Counted from the first letter of the stretch, positions 9,164-19,635 are shown. The stretch: 64,000 bases of DNA from Pseudomonas viridiflava (GCF_900602065.1 NZ_UWFN01000095.1:310001-374000); one strand, 5' to 3'. Notes: generated by a model from the sequence alone, not told the origin. A program made the numbers and translations.

Positions 9164-9706
9164 ATGAGTAACTCGATTCGCGACGCACTGCCAGCCGATC
9201 TGCCGGGCATCCTGGCGATTTACACCGACGCAGTGCTCAACACCACCGCGATCTGGAACGAGCAACCGGTTGACCTGGCCAATCGTCAGGCCTGGTTCGA
9301 TGCACGTCAGGCTCAGGGTTATCCGATTCTGGTCGCCTTAGATGATCAAGGACAGGTCACGGGCTATTCGTCGTTTGGCGACTGGCGTCCTTTTGAAGGC
9401 TTCCGCCACACGGTCGAGCACTCGGTGTATGTCCGCGCCGATCAGCGCGGCAAAGGCCTGGGCCCCAAGCTGATGAAAGCCCTCATCGACCGCGCTCGCC
9501 TGTGCGACAAACACATCATGGTAGCGGCGATTGAAAGCGGTAACGCGGCCTCCATCGGTTTGCATGAGCGACTAGGCTTCATCATCACCGGCCAGATGCC
9601 GCAGGTAGGGACCAAATTCGGACGCTGGCTGGACCTGACGTTCATGCAACTGGATTTGTCTCCCGGCGCATCCGCCCCACCCTCGCAAGCTCCCGCATCC
9701 AACTGA
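9164..9706 (+). CDS. GNAT N-acetyltransferase, phosphinothricin/methionine-sulfoximine type
   Basis: A 180-residue acetyltransferase. The acetyl-CoA loop is RADQRGKGLGPKLM (about residues 92-105), followed by GNAASIGLHERLGF, the signature of the YncA/Pat/MddA subfamily that acetylates phosphinothricin or methionine derivatives. ATG 9164 has GGAA seven bases upstream, better than the GTG at 9152. As I recall, P. aeruginosa has a homologous gene (PA4866) at the same place between ureA and ureB, so the location is ancestral. Substrate here is inferred from family only. Confidence 0.85.
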   Translation: MSNSIRDALPADLPGILAIYTDAVLNTTAIWNEQPVDLANRQAWFDARQAQGYPILVALDDQGQVTGYSSFGDWRPFEGFRHTVEHSVYVRADQRGKGLGPKLMKALIDRARLCDKHIMVAAIESGNAASIGLHERLGFIITGQMPQVGTKFGRWLDLTFMQLDLSPGASAPPSQAPASN

Positions 9707-10551
<845 letters not shown>

Positions 10552-10567
10552 CCCCCGAACCGGAACC

Positions 10568-10678
10568 CTGTAGGAGTGAGCTTGCTCGCGATCGGCTGCG
10601 CAGCAGTCGCAAAAGTGGTGAACAAACCACCGCTGGAAAGTCGTTCCGACTTTATCGCGAGCAAGCTCACTTCTACAG
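10568..10678. repeat. REP pair, GAGCTTGCTCGCGA family
   Basis: Inverted arms CTGTAGGAGTGAGCTTGCTC and TCGCGAGCAAGCTCACTTCT between ureB and ureC. The right arm runs into the CAGGT tandem repeat. Confidence 0.88.
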
Positions 10679-10719
10679 GTCAGGTCAGGTCAGGTCAGGT
10701 CAGGTCAGGTCAGGTCAGG
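10676..10719 (+). repeat. Pentanucleotide tandem repeat (CAGGT)8-9
   Basis: Eight perfect CAGGT units plus CAGG, running from the end of the REP element to 38 bp before the ureC start. A pentamer tract of this length is expected to vary by slippage. It lies in the leader of ureC, so copy number changes spacing but not a reading frame. Confidence 0.95.
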
Positions 10720-10756
10720 GTGCGCTCGGACATATTTTTGAATTCAAGGAATCGTC

Positions 10757-12457
10757 ATGAAGATTTCCAGACAAGCCTATGCCGACATGTTCGGCCCCAC
10801 CGTGGGCGACCGGGTACGGTTGGCCGACACCGAGCTGTGGATTGAGGTCGAAAAAGACTTCACGACTTATGGCGAAGAAGTGAAGTTCGGCGGCGGTAAG
10901 GTCATTCGTGACGGCATGGGCCAAGGCCAGTTACTCGCCGCCGAGGTCGTCGACACGCTGATCACCAACGCCTTGATCGTCGACCACTGGGGCATCGTCA
11001 AAGCCGACGTTGGCCTCAAGGACGGCCGCATCGCTGCCATCGGCAAAGCGGGCAACCCGGACATCCAGCCAGACGTCACTATCGCCATCGGCGCCTCCAC
11101 CGAAATTATTGCCGGTGAAGGCATGATCCTCACCGCAGGCGGCGTCGACACACACATTCACTTCATCTGCCCGCAGCAGATCGAAGAGGCGTTGATGAGC
11201 GGCGTGACCACCATGATCGGCGGCGGTACCGGCCCGGCAACCGGCACCAACGCCACCACCGTGACGCCCGGCCCGTGGCATATGGCGCGCATGCTTCAAG
11301 CGGCAGATTCGTTCCCGATGAACATCGGCTTTACCGGCAAGGGCAACGTCAGCCTGCCCGGTCCATTGGTGGAGCAAGTCAAAGCCGGTGCAATTGGCCT
11401 GAAACTGCACGAAGACTGGGGCACCACGCCCGCAGCCATCGACAACTGCCTCAGCGTCGCCGACGAGTACGACGTGCAGGTCGCGATCCACACCGACACC
11501 CTGAACGAGTCCGGCTTCGTCGAAACGACGTTGGCGGCGTTCAAGAACCGTACGATTCACACCTATCACACCGAAGGTGCGGGCGGCGGTCACGCGCCGG
11601 ACATCATCAAGGCCTGTGGCTTCCCGAACGTGTTGCCCAGTTCGACCAACCCGACCCGGCCGTTCACGCGCAACACCATCGACGAACACCTGGACATGCT
11701 GATGGTCTGCCATCACCTGGACCCAAGCATCGCCGAAGACGTGGCTTTCGCTGAAAGCCGTATTCGCCGGGAAACCATTGCCGCCGAAGATATCCTGCAC
11801 GACCTGGGCGCGTTCTCGATGCTCAGCTCCGACAGCCAGGCCATGGGCCGGGTTGGCGAGGTGATCATGCGCACCTGGCAAACCGCCGACAAGATGAAGC
11901 GCCAGCGTGGTCCTTTGCCTGGTGATGGCGAGGGCAACGATAACTTCCGCGCCAAACGCTACATCGCCAAATACACCATCAACCCGGCGATCACCCATGG
12001 CATCAGCCATGAAGTCGGTTCGGTTGAAGTGGGTAAATGGGCGGACCTGGTGCTCTGGCGCCCTGCGTTTTTCGGCGTCAAACCGACGCTGATTCTCAAG
12101 GGCGGTGCGATTGCTGCGAGCCTGATGGGCGACGCCAACGCCTCGATCCCGACGCCGCAGCCCGTGCACTATCGGCCTATGTTCGCCAGCTATGGCAGCT
12201 CGTTACATGCAACCAGCCTGACCTTCATCAGCCAGGCGGCTTTCGATGCAGGTGTGCCGGAATCACTGGGGCTGAAAAAGGTGATCAGCGTCGTCAAAGG
12301 CTGCCGGTCCGTGCAGAAGAAAGACCTGATCCATAACGACTACCTGCCCAACATCGACGTCGACCCACAGACTTATCAGGTCAAGGCAGACGGTGTACTG
12401 CTCTGGTGCGAACCGGCAGATGTCTTGCCAATGGCGCAGCGGTACTTTCTGTTCTGA
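10757..12457 (+). CDS. ureC: Urease alpha subunit UreC (catalytic)
   Basis: Hydrolyses urea to ammonia and carbamate at a di-nickel site. The 566 residues carry all expected ligands: H133 and H135 (DTHIHF), the carbamylated lysine K216 (GLKLHED), H245, H271 and D359, with catalytic H319 in the mobile flap (MVCHHLD). AAGGAATCGTC precedes the ATG. It is the last gene of the urt-ure block and is followed by a strong hairpin. Maturation needs UreD here and UreEFG at 25-27 kb. Confidence 0.98.
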   Translation: MKISRQAYADMFGPTVGDRVRLADTELWIEVEKDFTTYGEEVKFGGGKVIRDGMGQGQLLAAEVVDTLITNALIVDHWGIVKADVGLKDGRIAAIGKAGNPDIQPDVTIAIGASTEIIAGEGMILTAGGVDTHIHFICPQQIEEALMSGVTTMIGGGTGPATGTNATTVTPGPWHMARMLQAADSFPMNIGFTGKGNVSLPGPLVEQVKAGAIGLKLHEDWGTTPAAIDNCLSVADEYDVQVAIHTDTLNESGFVETTLAAFKNRTIHTYHTEGAGGGHAPDIIKACGFPNVLPSSTNPTRPFTRNTIDEHLDMLMVCHHLDPSIAEDVAFAESRIRRETIAAEDILHDLGAFSMLSSDSQAMGRVGEVIMRTWQTADKMKRQRGPLPGDGEGNDNFRAKRYIAKYTINPAITHGISHEVGSVEVGKWADLVLWRPAFFGVKPTLILKGGAIAASLMGDANASIPTPQPVHYRPMFASYGSSLHATSLTFISQAAFDAGVPESLGLKKVISVVKGCRSVQKKDLIHNDYLPNIDVDPQTYQVKADGVLLWCEPADVLPMAQRYFLF

Positions 12458-12472
12458 CCGGGTGCGCTTGCA

Positions 12473-12505
12473 AACAAAGGCAGCTAAGGCTGCCTTTGTT
12501 CTTTT
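12473..12505. terminator. Bidirectional terminator between ureC and the 94-residue gene
   Basis: Perfect 12-bp stem AACAAAGGCAGC / GCTGCCTTTGTT with a 4-nt loop, then CTTTT on the plus strand. It overlaps the stop codon of the convergent gene and can end both transcripts. Confidence 0.85.
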
Positions 12506-12768
12506 CCGGCAATGTCATGCCTGATGCCTGATAAAAAAGTCTCGTCGCCATCGAGCAGCTTTAACGCTTGCAGCGTGTCGTTGACAGCCTCGATCAGACC
12601 CAGATCCTCAGACGTACTGGTACCGTCCAGAACTCGCCGCAACGCCAGATAAAAACCCAGCTTGCCAAAGGCCACGTCATCCAGCCTCGCGCTCTTGCCG
12701 GTGTGGAGTTTTAATTCAGCCAGATTGATCTGTTGTTCAACAAACGTCGTGAAACGAGTTGTTAACAT
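12484..12768 (-). CDS. Conserved hypothetical protein, 94 residues
   Basis: I do not recognise a named family. It is a small, mainly helical soluble protein (LTTRFTTFVEQQINLAELKLHTG at the start), with no signal peptide, membrane helix or cysteine. CAGGAGCG upstream of the start and normal codon use support it as a real gene. It converges on ureC through a shared terminator. Function unknown. Confidence 0.7.
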   Translation of the reverse strand: MLTTRFTTFVEQQINLAELKLHTGKSARLDDVAFGKLGFYLALRRVLDGTSTSEDLGLIEAVNDTLQALKLLDGDETFLSGIRHDIAGKEQRQP

Positions 12769-12932
12769 GTCGGCGCTCCTGCCAAATAGTCCCTGTGATC
12801 AGCCTAAGCCTAGCGCCTCGCTGCACAGACCGTCAGAAATGACAGCAGCCCTCCGGCAAATCTCGATACCGGTCATACAAAGGCGGTAGTATGCGCCCTC
12901 TCACATCAGCTTCCGCCTCCAGGTAATTACAC

Positions 12933-14066
12933 ATGCGCCTCTCCGAATTCATCGTTGCCCATGTGGATCGTATTGTCGATGAGTGGGAACACTTCGCCAA
13001 AACCATCAAGCCTGCCGCCGATACCATGAACAGTATCGAGTTGCGTGATCACGCCAAGGCCATTCTGCTGGCCGCAGCACGGGACATGAACACCTCGCAG
13101 ACCAAAAGCGAGCAAGCGGCCAAGTCAAAGGGCGCAGACCTGCAAAAGACACCCAGCCTTGACGAGGCCGCCGCCAGCCACGGCGAACTGCGGCACATGG
13201 TCGGGTTTGATCTGGTGCAGATGACCTCAGAGTTCCGTCATCTGCGTGCCAGTGTCATCCGGTTGTGGGTCGAAAGCCTGAAAACGCCTGACCTGGCCTA
13301 CTTCACTGACATGATCCGCTTCAACGAAGCCATCGACGAAGCATTGGCCGAGTCCACTGCAGCGTATGCAGAGCAAGTGGCACGGTCGCGAGATATCTTC
13401 CTGGCCATTCTGGGTCATGACCTGCGCGCGCCTCTGCAAGCGGTAGTCATGTCCGCCGACCTGCTGGAGCAAAGGAAGGACCTGGATGCCAAATCCCGAA
13501 GCTACGTTTCGCGGATCAAGAGCAGCACGCGGCATATGGGCGCGATGGTCAGCGATCTGCTGGAGTTCGTGCGCAGTCGTCTGGGAGCGAGCCTGCCGGT
13601 TGATCGCAAAAGCATGGACTTGGGCAGCGCCTGTCGCGAGGCCATAGACGAAGCCTGCGCCGGTCGCCCGGACTCGCACCCGCATCTGGAGATAGAAGGC
13701 GATACGGTCGGCCACTGGGACCGCGGACGTATCGACCAGTTACTGCAGAACCTGATCGGCAATGCTCTACAACATGGTGCGGGCGAGGAAGAGGTCAGTG
13801 TCAAAGTCAGCGGTGAGCAGGATCATGTGCAGTTGATCGTGCACAACCTCGGCGACCCCATTTCCGAAGACGCCATCGGCAGCATCTTTGACCCCTTGGT
13901 ACGCGCCATCAGCGAAGGATCAACGCCCAGCGGCCGGTCCACCAGCCTCGGCCTGGGACTGTTCATCGTCAAGGAAGTGGTCAACGCCCACGGCGGCAGT
14001 ATCACCGTGACGTCCAACGTGGGTGACGGGACAACGTTTACGGTGGTGTTGCCGAAGAGCGTTTAG
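12933..14066 (+). CDS. Cytoplasmic sensor histidine kinase with RsbRD-like N-terminal domain
   Basis: A 377-residue kinase without membrane helices. Residues about 1-145 are helical and resemble the RsbRD-type sensing domain (HVDRIVDEWEHFAKTI). The phosphoacceptor is H162 in LAILGHDLRAPLQAV; the ATPase domain has the N box (NLIGNALQHG) and G box (GLGLFIVKEVVNAHGGS). No response regulator gene lies next to it, so it is an orphan kinase. The stimulus is unknown. Confidence 0.88.
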   Translation: MRLSEFIVAHVDRIVDEWEHFAKTIKPAADTMNSIELRDHAKAILLAAARDMNTSQTKSEQAAKSKGADLQKTPSLDEAAASHGELRHMVGFDLVQMTSEFRHLRASVIRLWVESLKTPDLAYFTDMIRFNEAIDEALAESTAAYAEQVARSRDIFLAILGHDLRAPLQAVVMSADLLEQRKDLDAKSRSYVSRIKSSTRHMGAMVSDLLEFVRSRLGASLPVDRKSMDLGSACREAIDEACAGRPDSHPHLEIEGDTVGHWDRGRIDQLLQNLIGNALQHGAGEEEVSVKVSGEQDHVQLIVHNLGDPISEDAIGSIFDPLVRAISEGSTPSGRSTSLGLGLFIVKEVVNAHGGSITVTSNVGDGTTFTVVLPKSV

Positions 14067-14088
14067 CTGACTGGATGGATGCAATCTC

Positions 14089-14178
14089 ATGTGGGAGCCG
14101 GGCTTGCCCGCGATAATGCCGCCGCGTATGTCAGTCAAATCGCGGTGATCTTATCGCGGGCAAGCCCGGCTCCCACAT
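14089..14178. repeat. REP pair, GGGCTTGCCCGCGAT family
   Basis: Arms ATGTGGGAGCCGGGCTTGCC and its complement around a ~45-nt loop, between the convergent kinase and cbpA. A half-copy (GGGAGCGGCCGCAGCCGG) adjoins near 14195. Confidence 0.88.
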
Positions 14179-14219
14179 AAAAACCGCATTTATGGGAGCG
14201 GCCGCAGCCGGAGCTTAGC

Positions 14220-15158
14220 TCACCACTGCGCCCGCGGATCAAACGCTGCCTTGTCGGCCAGTTTTTTCCACAGTTCCTGCGTGGCATCGTTGGACGGTGG
14301 CATGACCACCTTGACCTGCGCCAACAGGTCACCACGCTGGCCCTGCTTGTTCAGCAGACCATTGCCCTTGATCCGCAGACGCTGACCATTCTGGCTGTCA
14401 GGGCGAATCGTCAGGTTGATCTTGCCAGTCAGGGTCGGCACAGCGACTTTCGCACCCAGCGCTGCTTCCCATGGAGCCACAGGGACGGTGATGATAAGGT
14501 CGTGACCTTCAACTTCGAACTTTGGATGCGGCGCGAGGCGAATGATCAGGTACAGATCACCGCTCTCACCACCTGCAACGCCTGGCGCACCCTGCCCCTT
14601 GAGGCGAATACGCTCGCCGTCGACGACCCCGGCAGGGATCTTCACATTCAGTGTCTTGGTGACATCAGCCACACGCTGGCCCGCTGCATTGTGCTGCGGC
14701 ACCTTGAAGCTGACCTGCTTGGATTCGGCCGACAGCGTCTCCTCCAGGAAGATTGCCAATTCCATTTCGACGTCTTGTCCCTTGCGCCCAGGGTTGCGCG
14801 AGCGGCCGCCCTGCTGCTGCGCACGGCCACCGAAAATCGAGCTGAAAAAGTCTGAGAAGTCACCGTTATCGGCGCCGCCAAACCCGCCCGCACCGGCACG
14901 ACTCTGCCAGCCCGGAGGGGCCTGGAAGGGTCGGCCCTGCTGACCGTATTTGCGGATATCGTCGTATTCAGCGCGCTTTTCAGGGCTGCTCAGTACCTCG
15001 TAGGCTTCGCTCGCTTCTTTGAATTTATCTTCTGCGCCAGCCTCTTTGCTCACGTCAGGGTGATACTTGCGGGCCAACTTGCGGTAAGCGACCTTGATCG
15101 CCTTCTCATCCGCAGTCGGATCCACCGCAAGAATCTTGTAATAGTCTTTGAAGTCCAT
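14220..15158 (-). CDS. cbpA: Curved-DNA-binding J-domain co-chaperone CbpA
   Basis: A 312-residue DnaJ-like protein that stimulates Hsp70 and binds DNA. It has a J domain at residues 1-70 with the HPD motif at 33-35, a Gly/Phe-rich linker at about 80-120 with no zinc finger, and two DnaJ C-terminal beta domains. This is the CbpA layout. In many bacteria cbpM, encoding its inhibitor, follows directly; here only REP DNA follows, so cbpM is absent from this locus. It is divergent from an Hsp70-like gene. Confidence 0.92.
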   Translation of the reverse strand: MDFKDYYKILAVDPTADEKAIKVAYRKLARKYHPDVSKEAGAEDKFKEASEAYEVLSSPEKRAEYDDIRKYGQQGRPFQAPPGWQSRAGAGGFGGADNGDFSDFFSSIFGGRAQQQGGRSRNPGRKGQDVEMELAIFLEETLSAESKQVSFKVPQHNAAGQRVADVTKTLNVKIPAGVVDGERIRLKGQGAPGVAGGESGDLYLIIRLAPHPKFEVEGHDLIITVPVAPWEAALGAKVAVPTLTGKINLTIRPDSQNGQRLRIKGNGLLNKQGQRGDLLAQVKVVMPPSNDATQELWKKLADKAAFDPRAQW

Positions 15159-15455
15159 CTAATGCGTTTCCCCGGTTATGCCGTGCTGCGCTGATACAGC
15201 GCACAGCATCCTCTATTTTGAGGTCTCTGAATCTAATACGTTGAGATGTATCGGCCGCCGAACCCGTCAGCTTGATGCTTGAAACGTTCGACGGCCTGAT
15301 CTGTAGACAATTCCCAGAAGATTGGGGGTCTTGTTAGCCAGTTCAAGTCAGGCCGACAAATACACTTATCTACATTTAACCGATGTTTCGCCCTACGCAT
15401 CCGTCGTGCACTGACATACACTGCGCGGCCGTTTTTTGACTGGAACGTAAAAGAC

Positions 15456-16721
15456 ATGAATGACCAATCCCCGGCCCGTGCCTGCGGCATCGACTTTGGC
15501 ACGTCCAATTCCACCGTCGGCTGGTTGCGCCCCGGCATGGAATCGCTGATTGCGCTGGAGGACGACAAGATTACCCTGCCTTCGGTGGTGTTCTTCAATA
15601 TGGAAGAGCGCCGCCCGGTCTATGGCCGTCTGGCGCTGCATGAATACCTGGAAGGCTACGAAGGTCGGCTGATGCGCTCGCTGAAGAGCCTGCTGGGCTC
15701 CAAGCTGATCAAGCACGACACCAGCGTGCTCGGCACGGCCATGCCGTTCAAGGACCTGCTGGCGCTGTTCATCGGCGAGCTGAAGAAACGCGCCGAAGCC
15801 AACGCCGGTCGTGAGTTCGAAGAAGTGGTGCTGGGTCGCCCGGTGCATTTCGTCGATGACGACATTACCGCTGATCAGGAAGCCGAAGACACGCTGGCCG
15901 AAGTCGCACGCAAGATCGGCTTCAAGGACGTGTCGTTCCAGTACGAGCCGATTGCTGCAGCGTTCGACTATGAATCCACGATCACTAAAGAAGAGCTGGT
16001 ACTGATTGTCGACATCGGCGGTGGTACGTCGGACTTCTCTCTGGTGCGCCTGTCGCCTGATCGTCGCTTCTACGATGACCGTCACGAAGACATTCTCGCC
16101 ACCGGTGGCGTGCACATTGGCGGTACCGACTTCGACAAGCAGTTGAGCATTCAAGGTGTCATGCCGCTGTTCGGCTATGGCAGCCGGATGAAAAGCCAGG
16201 CTTACATGCCGACCAGCCATCACATGAACCTGGCGACCTGGCACACCATCAACTCGGTCTATTCGCAGAAGTCTCAGCTGGCACTGGGTAGCATGCGTTA
16301 TGACATCGAGGACACTCAGGGCATCGACCGCCTGTTCAAACTGATTGAACAGCGCGCCGGTCACTGGCTGGCCATGGAAGTCGAAGAAACCAAGATCCAG
16401 CTGACTCACAGCGAAAGCCGTCATTTGCCGATGGACCGTATCGAACCGGGTTTGAGCGTGGACCTGAGTCGGGCGATGTTCGAGGCCGCGATTGATTCGC
16501 AACTTGAACGCGTGCGTAACAGCGTGACTGAACTGCTGCTCAAGGCGGGTGCGGGGGTTGATCAGGTCAACACGGTGTTCTTCACCGGTGGCTCAAGCGG
16601 CATCCCGGCCCTGCGCAACAGCGTCTCAGCCATGCTGCCCAACGCGCGCCATGTTGAGGGGAATATCTTCGGCAGTATCGGTAGCGGGTTGGCGATCGAG
16701 GCCAAGAAGCGGTATGGCTAA
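15456..16721 (+). CDS. Hsp70-family chaperone, YegD-like
   Basis: A 421-residue protein with the Hsp70 ATPase fold only: phosphate-1 loop CGIDFGTSNSTVGWL, phosphate-2 loop DIGGGTSDFSLV near residue 185, and adenosine loop FFTGGSSGIPALR near 382. It lacks the substrate-binding and lid domains of DnaK, as in E. coli YegD. It is divergent from cbpA across a 297-bp gap, in which I found no convincing sigma-32 promoter. Clients are unknown; a pairing with CbpA is plausible but inferred. Confidence 0.88.
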   Translation: MNDQSPARACGIDFGTSNSTVGWLRPGMESLIALEDDKITLPSVVFFNMEERRPVYGRLALHEYLEGYEGRLMRSLKSLLGSKLIKHDTSVLGTAMPFKDLLALFIGELKKRAEANAGREFEEVVLGRPVHFVDDDITADQEAEDTLAEVARKIGFKDVSFQYEPIAAAFDYESTITKEELVLIVDIGGGTSDFSLVRLSPDRRFYDDRHEDILATGGVHIGGTDFDKQLSIQGVMPLFGYGSRMKSQAYMPTSHHMNLATWHTINSVYSQKSQLALGSMRYDIEDTQGIDRLFKLIEQRAGHWLAMEVEETKIQLTHSESRHLPMDRIEPGLSVDLSRAMFEAAIDSQLERVRNSVTELLLKAGAGVDQVNTVFFTGGSSGIPALRNSVSAMLPNARHVEGNIFGSIGSGLAIEAKKRYG

Positions 16722-16738
16722 AAACCACCGAAAATCTT

Positions 16739-16829
16739 CTGTAGGAGCGAGCTTGCTCGCGATAGCGCCAGATCAGTCGACACATTAGTCGCCTGTCAGA
16801 TCCAATCGCGAGCAAGCTCGCTCCTGCAG
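16739..16829. repeat. REP pair, GAGCTTGCTCGCGA family
   Basis: Arms CTGTAGGAGCGAGCTTGCTC and GAGCAAGCTCGCTCCTGCAG between two convergent genes. Confidence 0.88.
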
Positions 16830-16846
16830 ATTCAGCTGCTGCTCTC

Positions 16847-17857
16847 TTACACCAACCCTTCGCGCTGCAACTCGCTCTTCAGGTACGCGTAGTAAATCGG
16901 CCCTGCCACAACACCCGGCAGGCCGAACGCGGCTTCGAATATCAGCATCGCCAGCAGTAATTCCCACGATTTGGCATTGATTTGCCCGCCGACGATCCTC
17001 GCGTTGAGGAAGTACTCGACCTTGTGGATCACGATCAGGTAACCCAACGCCGCCAAGGCGACCCAGATCGATATCGACATGCCGACGATGAAAATCAACG
17101 TATTGGACATCAAGTTACCCACCACCGGCAGCAGGCCGAGCAGGAAGGTCATGATGATCAGGGTTTTGGTCAGCGGCAGGTGAATCCCGCACAGCGGCAG
17201 GACGATAACCAGGAACACCGAAGTGAACGCGGTGTTCAGCAGAGAGATTTTGATCTGGGCGAAGACGATGTTGCGAAACGCCTTGCTCAACAGGCTCAAG
17301 CGATCAAACAGTGCTGCCGCCAGAGGCTTACGGGTATGCACATCGGATATCCGCTGCAAGGCGATGATCGCGCCCAGCACCATGCCGATCAGCATGGTGA
17401 CGAACATGTGCGCCGCCCCTTTGCCAATCAACTGCAGCTCACCCACGTGTTTTTGTATCCACTCGCCCAGAGATATCCGGAACTCCGCAGCACTGGCGGG
17501 CAGATAGCCATCGACAAACGGCGGTAACTGCCCGCGGGCACGGTCCACCAGGATCATGAACTTATCGAGGGATGCGCCTGGATTCTCCGCTTCGTGCAGA
17601 ACAAAGCTGAAAGCTCCGGCAAAAATCAACGCCAGTACGCTGACCACCAAAGTGCCCAGCAGCGCTACAGCAAGCCAGCGTGCCCGTTCCCCGGCAATCA
17701 GCCTTTGCAGCTTGGGCGTCAGCATGTTGACCAGTTCATAAACCAGCAAACCCGCCAACAGGCTAGGTAGCAGTTTGAACGGCAGAACCATCAACAGACC
17801 GCCAAATATCAGAATCCAGCTGGCCAACAAGACTTGTCGCGAGGAAAACGTTGGCAT
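16847..17857 (-). CDS. AI-2E family transporter (PF01594-type membrane protein)
   Basis: A 336-residue inner-membrane protein with about seven to eight hydrophobic helices. The central soluble loop (residues ~100-150) and the C-terminal block (WELLLAMLIFEAAFGLPGVVAGPIYYAYLKSEL) fit the AI-2E/YdiK family. Members export diverse solutes or act as Na+/H+ antiporters, so AI-2 transport should not be assumed. Confidence 0.85.
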   Translation of the reverse strand: MPTFSSRQVLLASWILIFGGLLMVLPFKLLPSLLAGLLVYELVNMLTPKLQRLIAGERARWLAVALLGTLVVSVLALIFAGAFSFVLHEAENPGASLDKFMILVDRARGQLPPFVDGYLPASAAEFRISLGEWIQKHVGELQLIGKGAAHMFVTMLIGMVLGAIIALQRISDVHTRKPLAAALFDRLSLLSKAFRNIVFAQIKISLLNTAFTSVFLVIVLPLCGIHLPLTKTLIIMTFLLGLLPVVGNLMSNTLIFIVGMSISIWVALAALGYLIVIHKVEYFLNARIVGGQINAKSWELLLAMLIFEAAFGLPGVVAGPIYYAYLKSELQREGLV

Positions 17858-17994
17858 ATAGCCTCAAGACGAACGGCGCAAAGAGGCAGGCAGTCTGCCA
17901 GCGTTCTGAGCTAAGGACCAGTGATCAGACGACCCCAACGGAAACGACTTACACACTGATGCAGAACTGGCCTGCATCAGACACCGGAATTAAA

Positions 17995-18036
17995 GGTTTC
18001 GGGGCCCTCAATGACGTGATATCGGGCGCCGAAACC
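17995..18036 (-). terminator. Terminator of psiF
   Basis: On the minus strand GGTTTCGGCGCCC pairs with GGGCCCCGAAACC (one 2-nt internal mismatch), then TTTAATT. It begins about 12 bases after the psiF stop codon. Confidence 0.7.
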
Positions 18037-18048
18037 GATTCTGAAAAA

Positions 18049-18333
18049 TTATTTCTTCTTGAGACAATCGCTCATGAAGGTCTTGCGGGCATCGCCCTTG
18101 AGCGCCTGAGTGGTCGCAGTCGCGTTACAGGTTTTCATCTTGTCCTGCTGGGTTTTCGGTGGCGAAGCCTTCAGACACGTGCTCATGAACGCCTTGCGCT
18201 CATCGCCCTTGAGCGACTGGGCAGAAGCATCGGCATTACAACTTGTCATCTTGTTCTGTTGTGCGGTGGCAGCATAACCCTGGGCGCACAGCAACAGACC
18301 CACCAGCAATAACGGGACGCGCAGCATTCTCAT
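18049..18333 (-). CDS. psiF: PsiF-repeat secreted protein
   Basis: A 94-residue exported protein with a signal peptide (MRMLRVPLLLVGLLLCAQGYAA). It contains two tandem PsiF repeats, each with a Cys pair: MTSCNADASAQSLKGDERKAFMSTCLK and a matching copy ending in MSDCLKKK. I start at 18333, where AGAGAAG precedes the ATG, rather than 53 codons earlier. PsiF is phosphate-starvation-inducible in E. coli; the molecular role is unknown. Confidence 0.88.
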   Translation of the reverse strand: MRMLRVPLLLVGLLLCAQGYAATAQQNKMTSCNADASAQSLKGDERKAFMSTCLKASPPKTQQDKMKTCNATATTQALKGDARKTFMSDCLKKK

Positions 18334-18418
18334 TGTTCTTCTCTCCGCAGTGGCCATGCTGACCTGCGTGGCCTGCTTCGAGTGTAGCCAAAGAACCTGC
18401 TGCGCGATCCTGCCTGCT

Positions 18419-18685
18419 CTACCCTGTGATGCGCGTATCGACGTCGATGTGGACCTGTAAATCCTCCTCTTCGACGCTGTGAATCGACACATCAGTAATG
18501 CCCGACGCGTGAGGTGTTGTCAGATCGACGGCCGTCGAGTGGTGAACATCGTCTAGTGCGACGTGATGCTTCTGTGCAAGCTCATGGACTACCTCGATGA
18601 TCGGCACATCCAGATCCTCGATCACATCCACATGATGCTCACCCGCCAGGGTGTACTCGATTTCATAGTGTTCTTTATCGCTCAT
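18419..18685 (-). CDS. Conserved hypothetical acidic protein, 88 residues
   Basis: A small soluble protein rich in Asp, Glu and His (HHVDVIEDLDVP; QKHHVALDDVHHS; VEEEDLQVHIDVD). There is no signal peptide. A well-spaced TTGGAGTG supports the start. The acidic, His-rich makeup could bind metal, but nothing shows it. No family recognised. Confidence 0.65.
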   Translation of the reverse strand: MSDKEHYEIEYTLAGEHHVDVIEDLDVPIIEVVHELAQKHHVALDDVHHSTAVDLTTPHASGITDVSIHSVEEEDLQVHIDVDTRITG

Positions 18686-18744
18686 TGCATCACTCCAATA
18701 CCGGCCCGCTCGGGCGGCAAACTACGAACAACGACTCAAAACAA

Positions 18745-19635
18745 CTAAAGGCCCGCAGCCTTGAGGCGTGCGGCGTGCTCAACAAACAGCTTCACAGGGT
18801 CGGCACCTTTGCCCACCAGCCCAAAGGTTTGGTTGACGATGTCGAAGTGGTCGAGAGGGTAGTCATCACCGATGACGGTTCCGAGGTGAGAACTGAATTT
18901 CCCGACCATGCCATCACATTGACCGCGCTCTTTTGTGAACGTGCGAGCGAATATTCGACAGGTCACATTAGTGCCGTCCAGGCGGTTACGACCGCTGTCA
19001 CTCAGCCCAGCCTGCAAGGTGCCGGACCATGAGTAATAACGCACACCGTTGACCAACTCCTCACCCTGTCCGCCCCAGGTAGCCGGCAAGCCCTGAGGAT
19101 ATTGGCTGTTGAATAAGGCCACACCTGCGCTGGTCAGGGACTTGTGCGATGCCGTGACATCAGTCGGCAGCCGTGTGCCGCGATAGCCGGTGTCCAGCAT
19201 TGCCATGACCCACACCATGACGCGCAACAGCGTGTTGAGCAGCCAGCCGCGCAGGGTTCGCTCGGGAAAATTGCGTTCGAGAAAATCCGCCAGCTCCGAT
19301 CCGTGATTGGGCCCCGCGACCGAGGTGACCGACGCAACCAGATCCGGGCGTTTGGCAGCCACATACCGGATGGTCAGCGCGCCTTGGCTGTGGCCGATGA
19401 GATTGACCTTCCCGGCACCGGTCCTTTCCAGCATTTCGACGATCAGCGCGATCAACTGCTCGCCGCGCACTTCCGAGGAGTTGACCGCCGAGACCATCAC
19501 CGGCGTGACGGTAGCGCCCCCACGACGCAATGCCCGAACGATGCCGTACCAGTACGGGTAGATCACCAGCCTGACGAAGCCCAGCAAACCGGGGACCAGC
19601 ACCAGCGGGTAACGAGTCGCTTGTTCCTGACTCAT
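18745..19635 (-). CDS. Family I lipase (triacylglycerol hydrolase), no signal peptide
   Basis: An alpha/beta-hydrolase of 296 residues, closely following Pseudomonas/Proteus lactonising lipases: YPLVLVPGLLGF at the start, the nucleophile elbow GHSQG (S83), an acid residue at about D241 (CDGMVGKFSSHLG) and H263 (LDHFDIVNQTFG). AAGGAGG lies ideally before the ATG at 19635. Unlike secreted family I lipases it has no Sec signal peptide, and no lipase foldase (lif) gene is adjacent. That resembles the foldase-independent Proteus-type lipases. Export route unknown. Confidence 0.87.
   Translation of the reverse strand: MSQEQATRYPLVLVPGLLGFVRLVIYPYWYGIVRALRRGGATVTPVMVSAVNSSEVRGEQLIALIVEMLERTGAGKVNLIGHSQGALTIRYVAAKRPDLVASVTSVAGPNHGSELADFLERNFPERTLRGWLLNTLLRVMVWVMAMLDTGYRGTRLPTDVTASHKSLTSAGVALFNSQYPQGLPATWGGQGEELVNGVRYYSWSGTLQAGLSDSGRNRLDGTNVTCRIFARTFTKERGQCDGMVGKFSSHLGTVIGDDYPLDHFDIVNQTFGLVGKGADPVKLFVEHAARLKAAGL

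Noticed and set aside
10931..12169. 412-codon minus-strand ORF over ureC
   Set aside because: Antisense shadow; no ribosome-binding site and no recognisable domain, while ureC has all active-site residues.
15159..15455. Sigma-32 heat-shock promoter in the cbpA/Hsp70 intergenic region
   Set aside because: A CTTGAAA sequence near 15281 lacks a matching CCCCAT-type -10 element at the right spacing.
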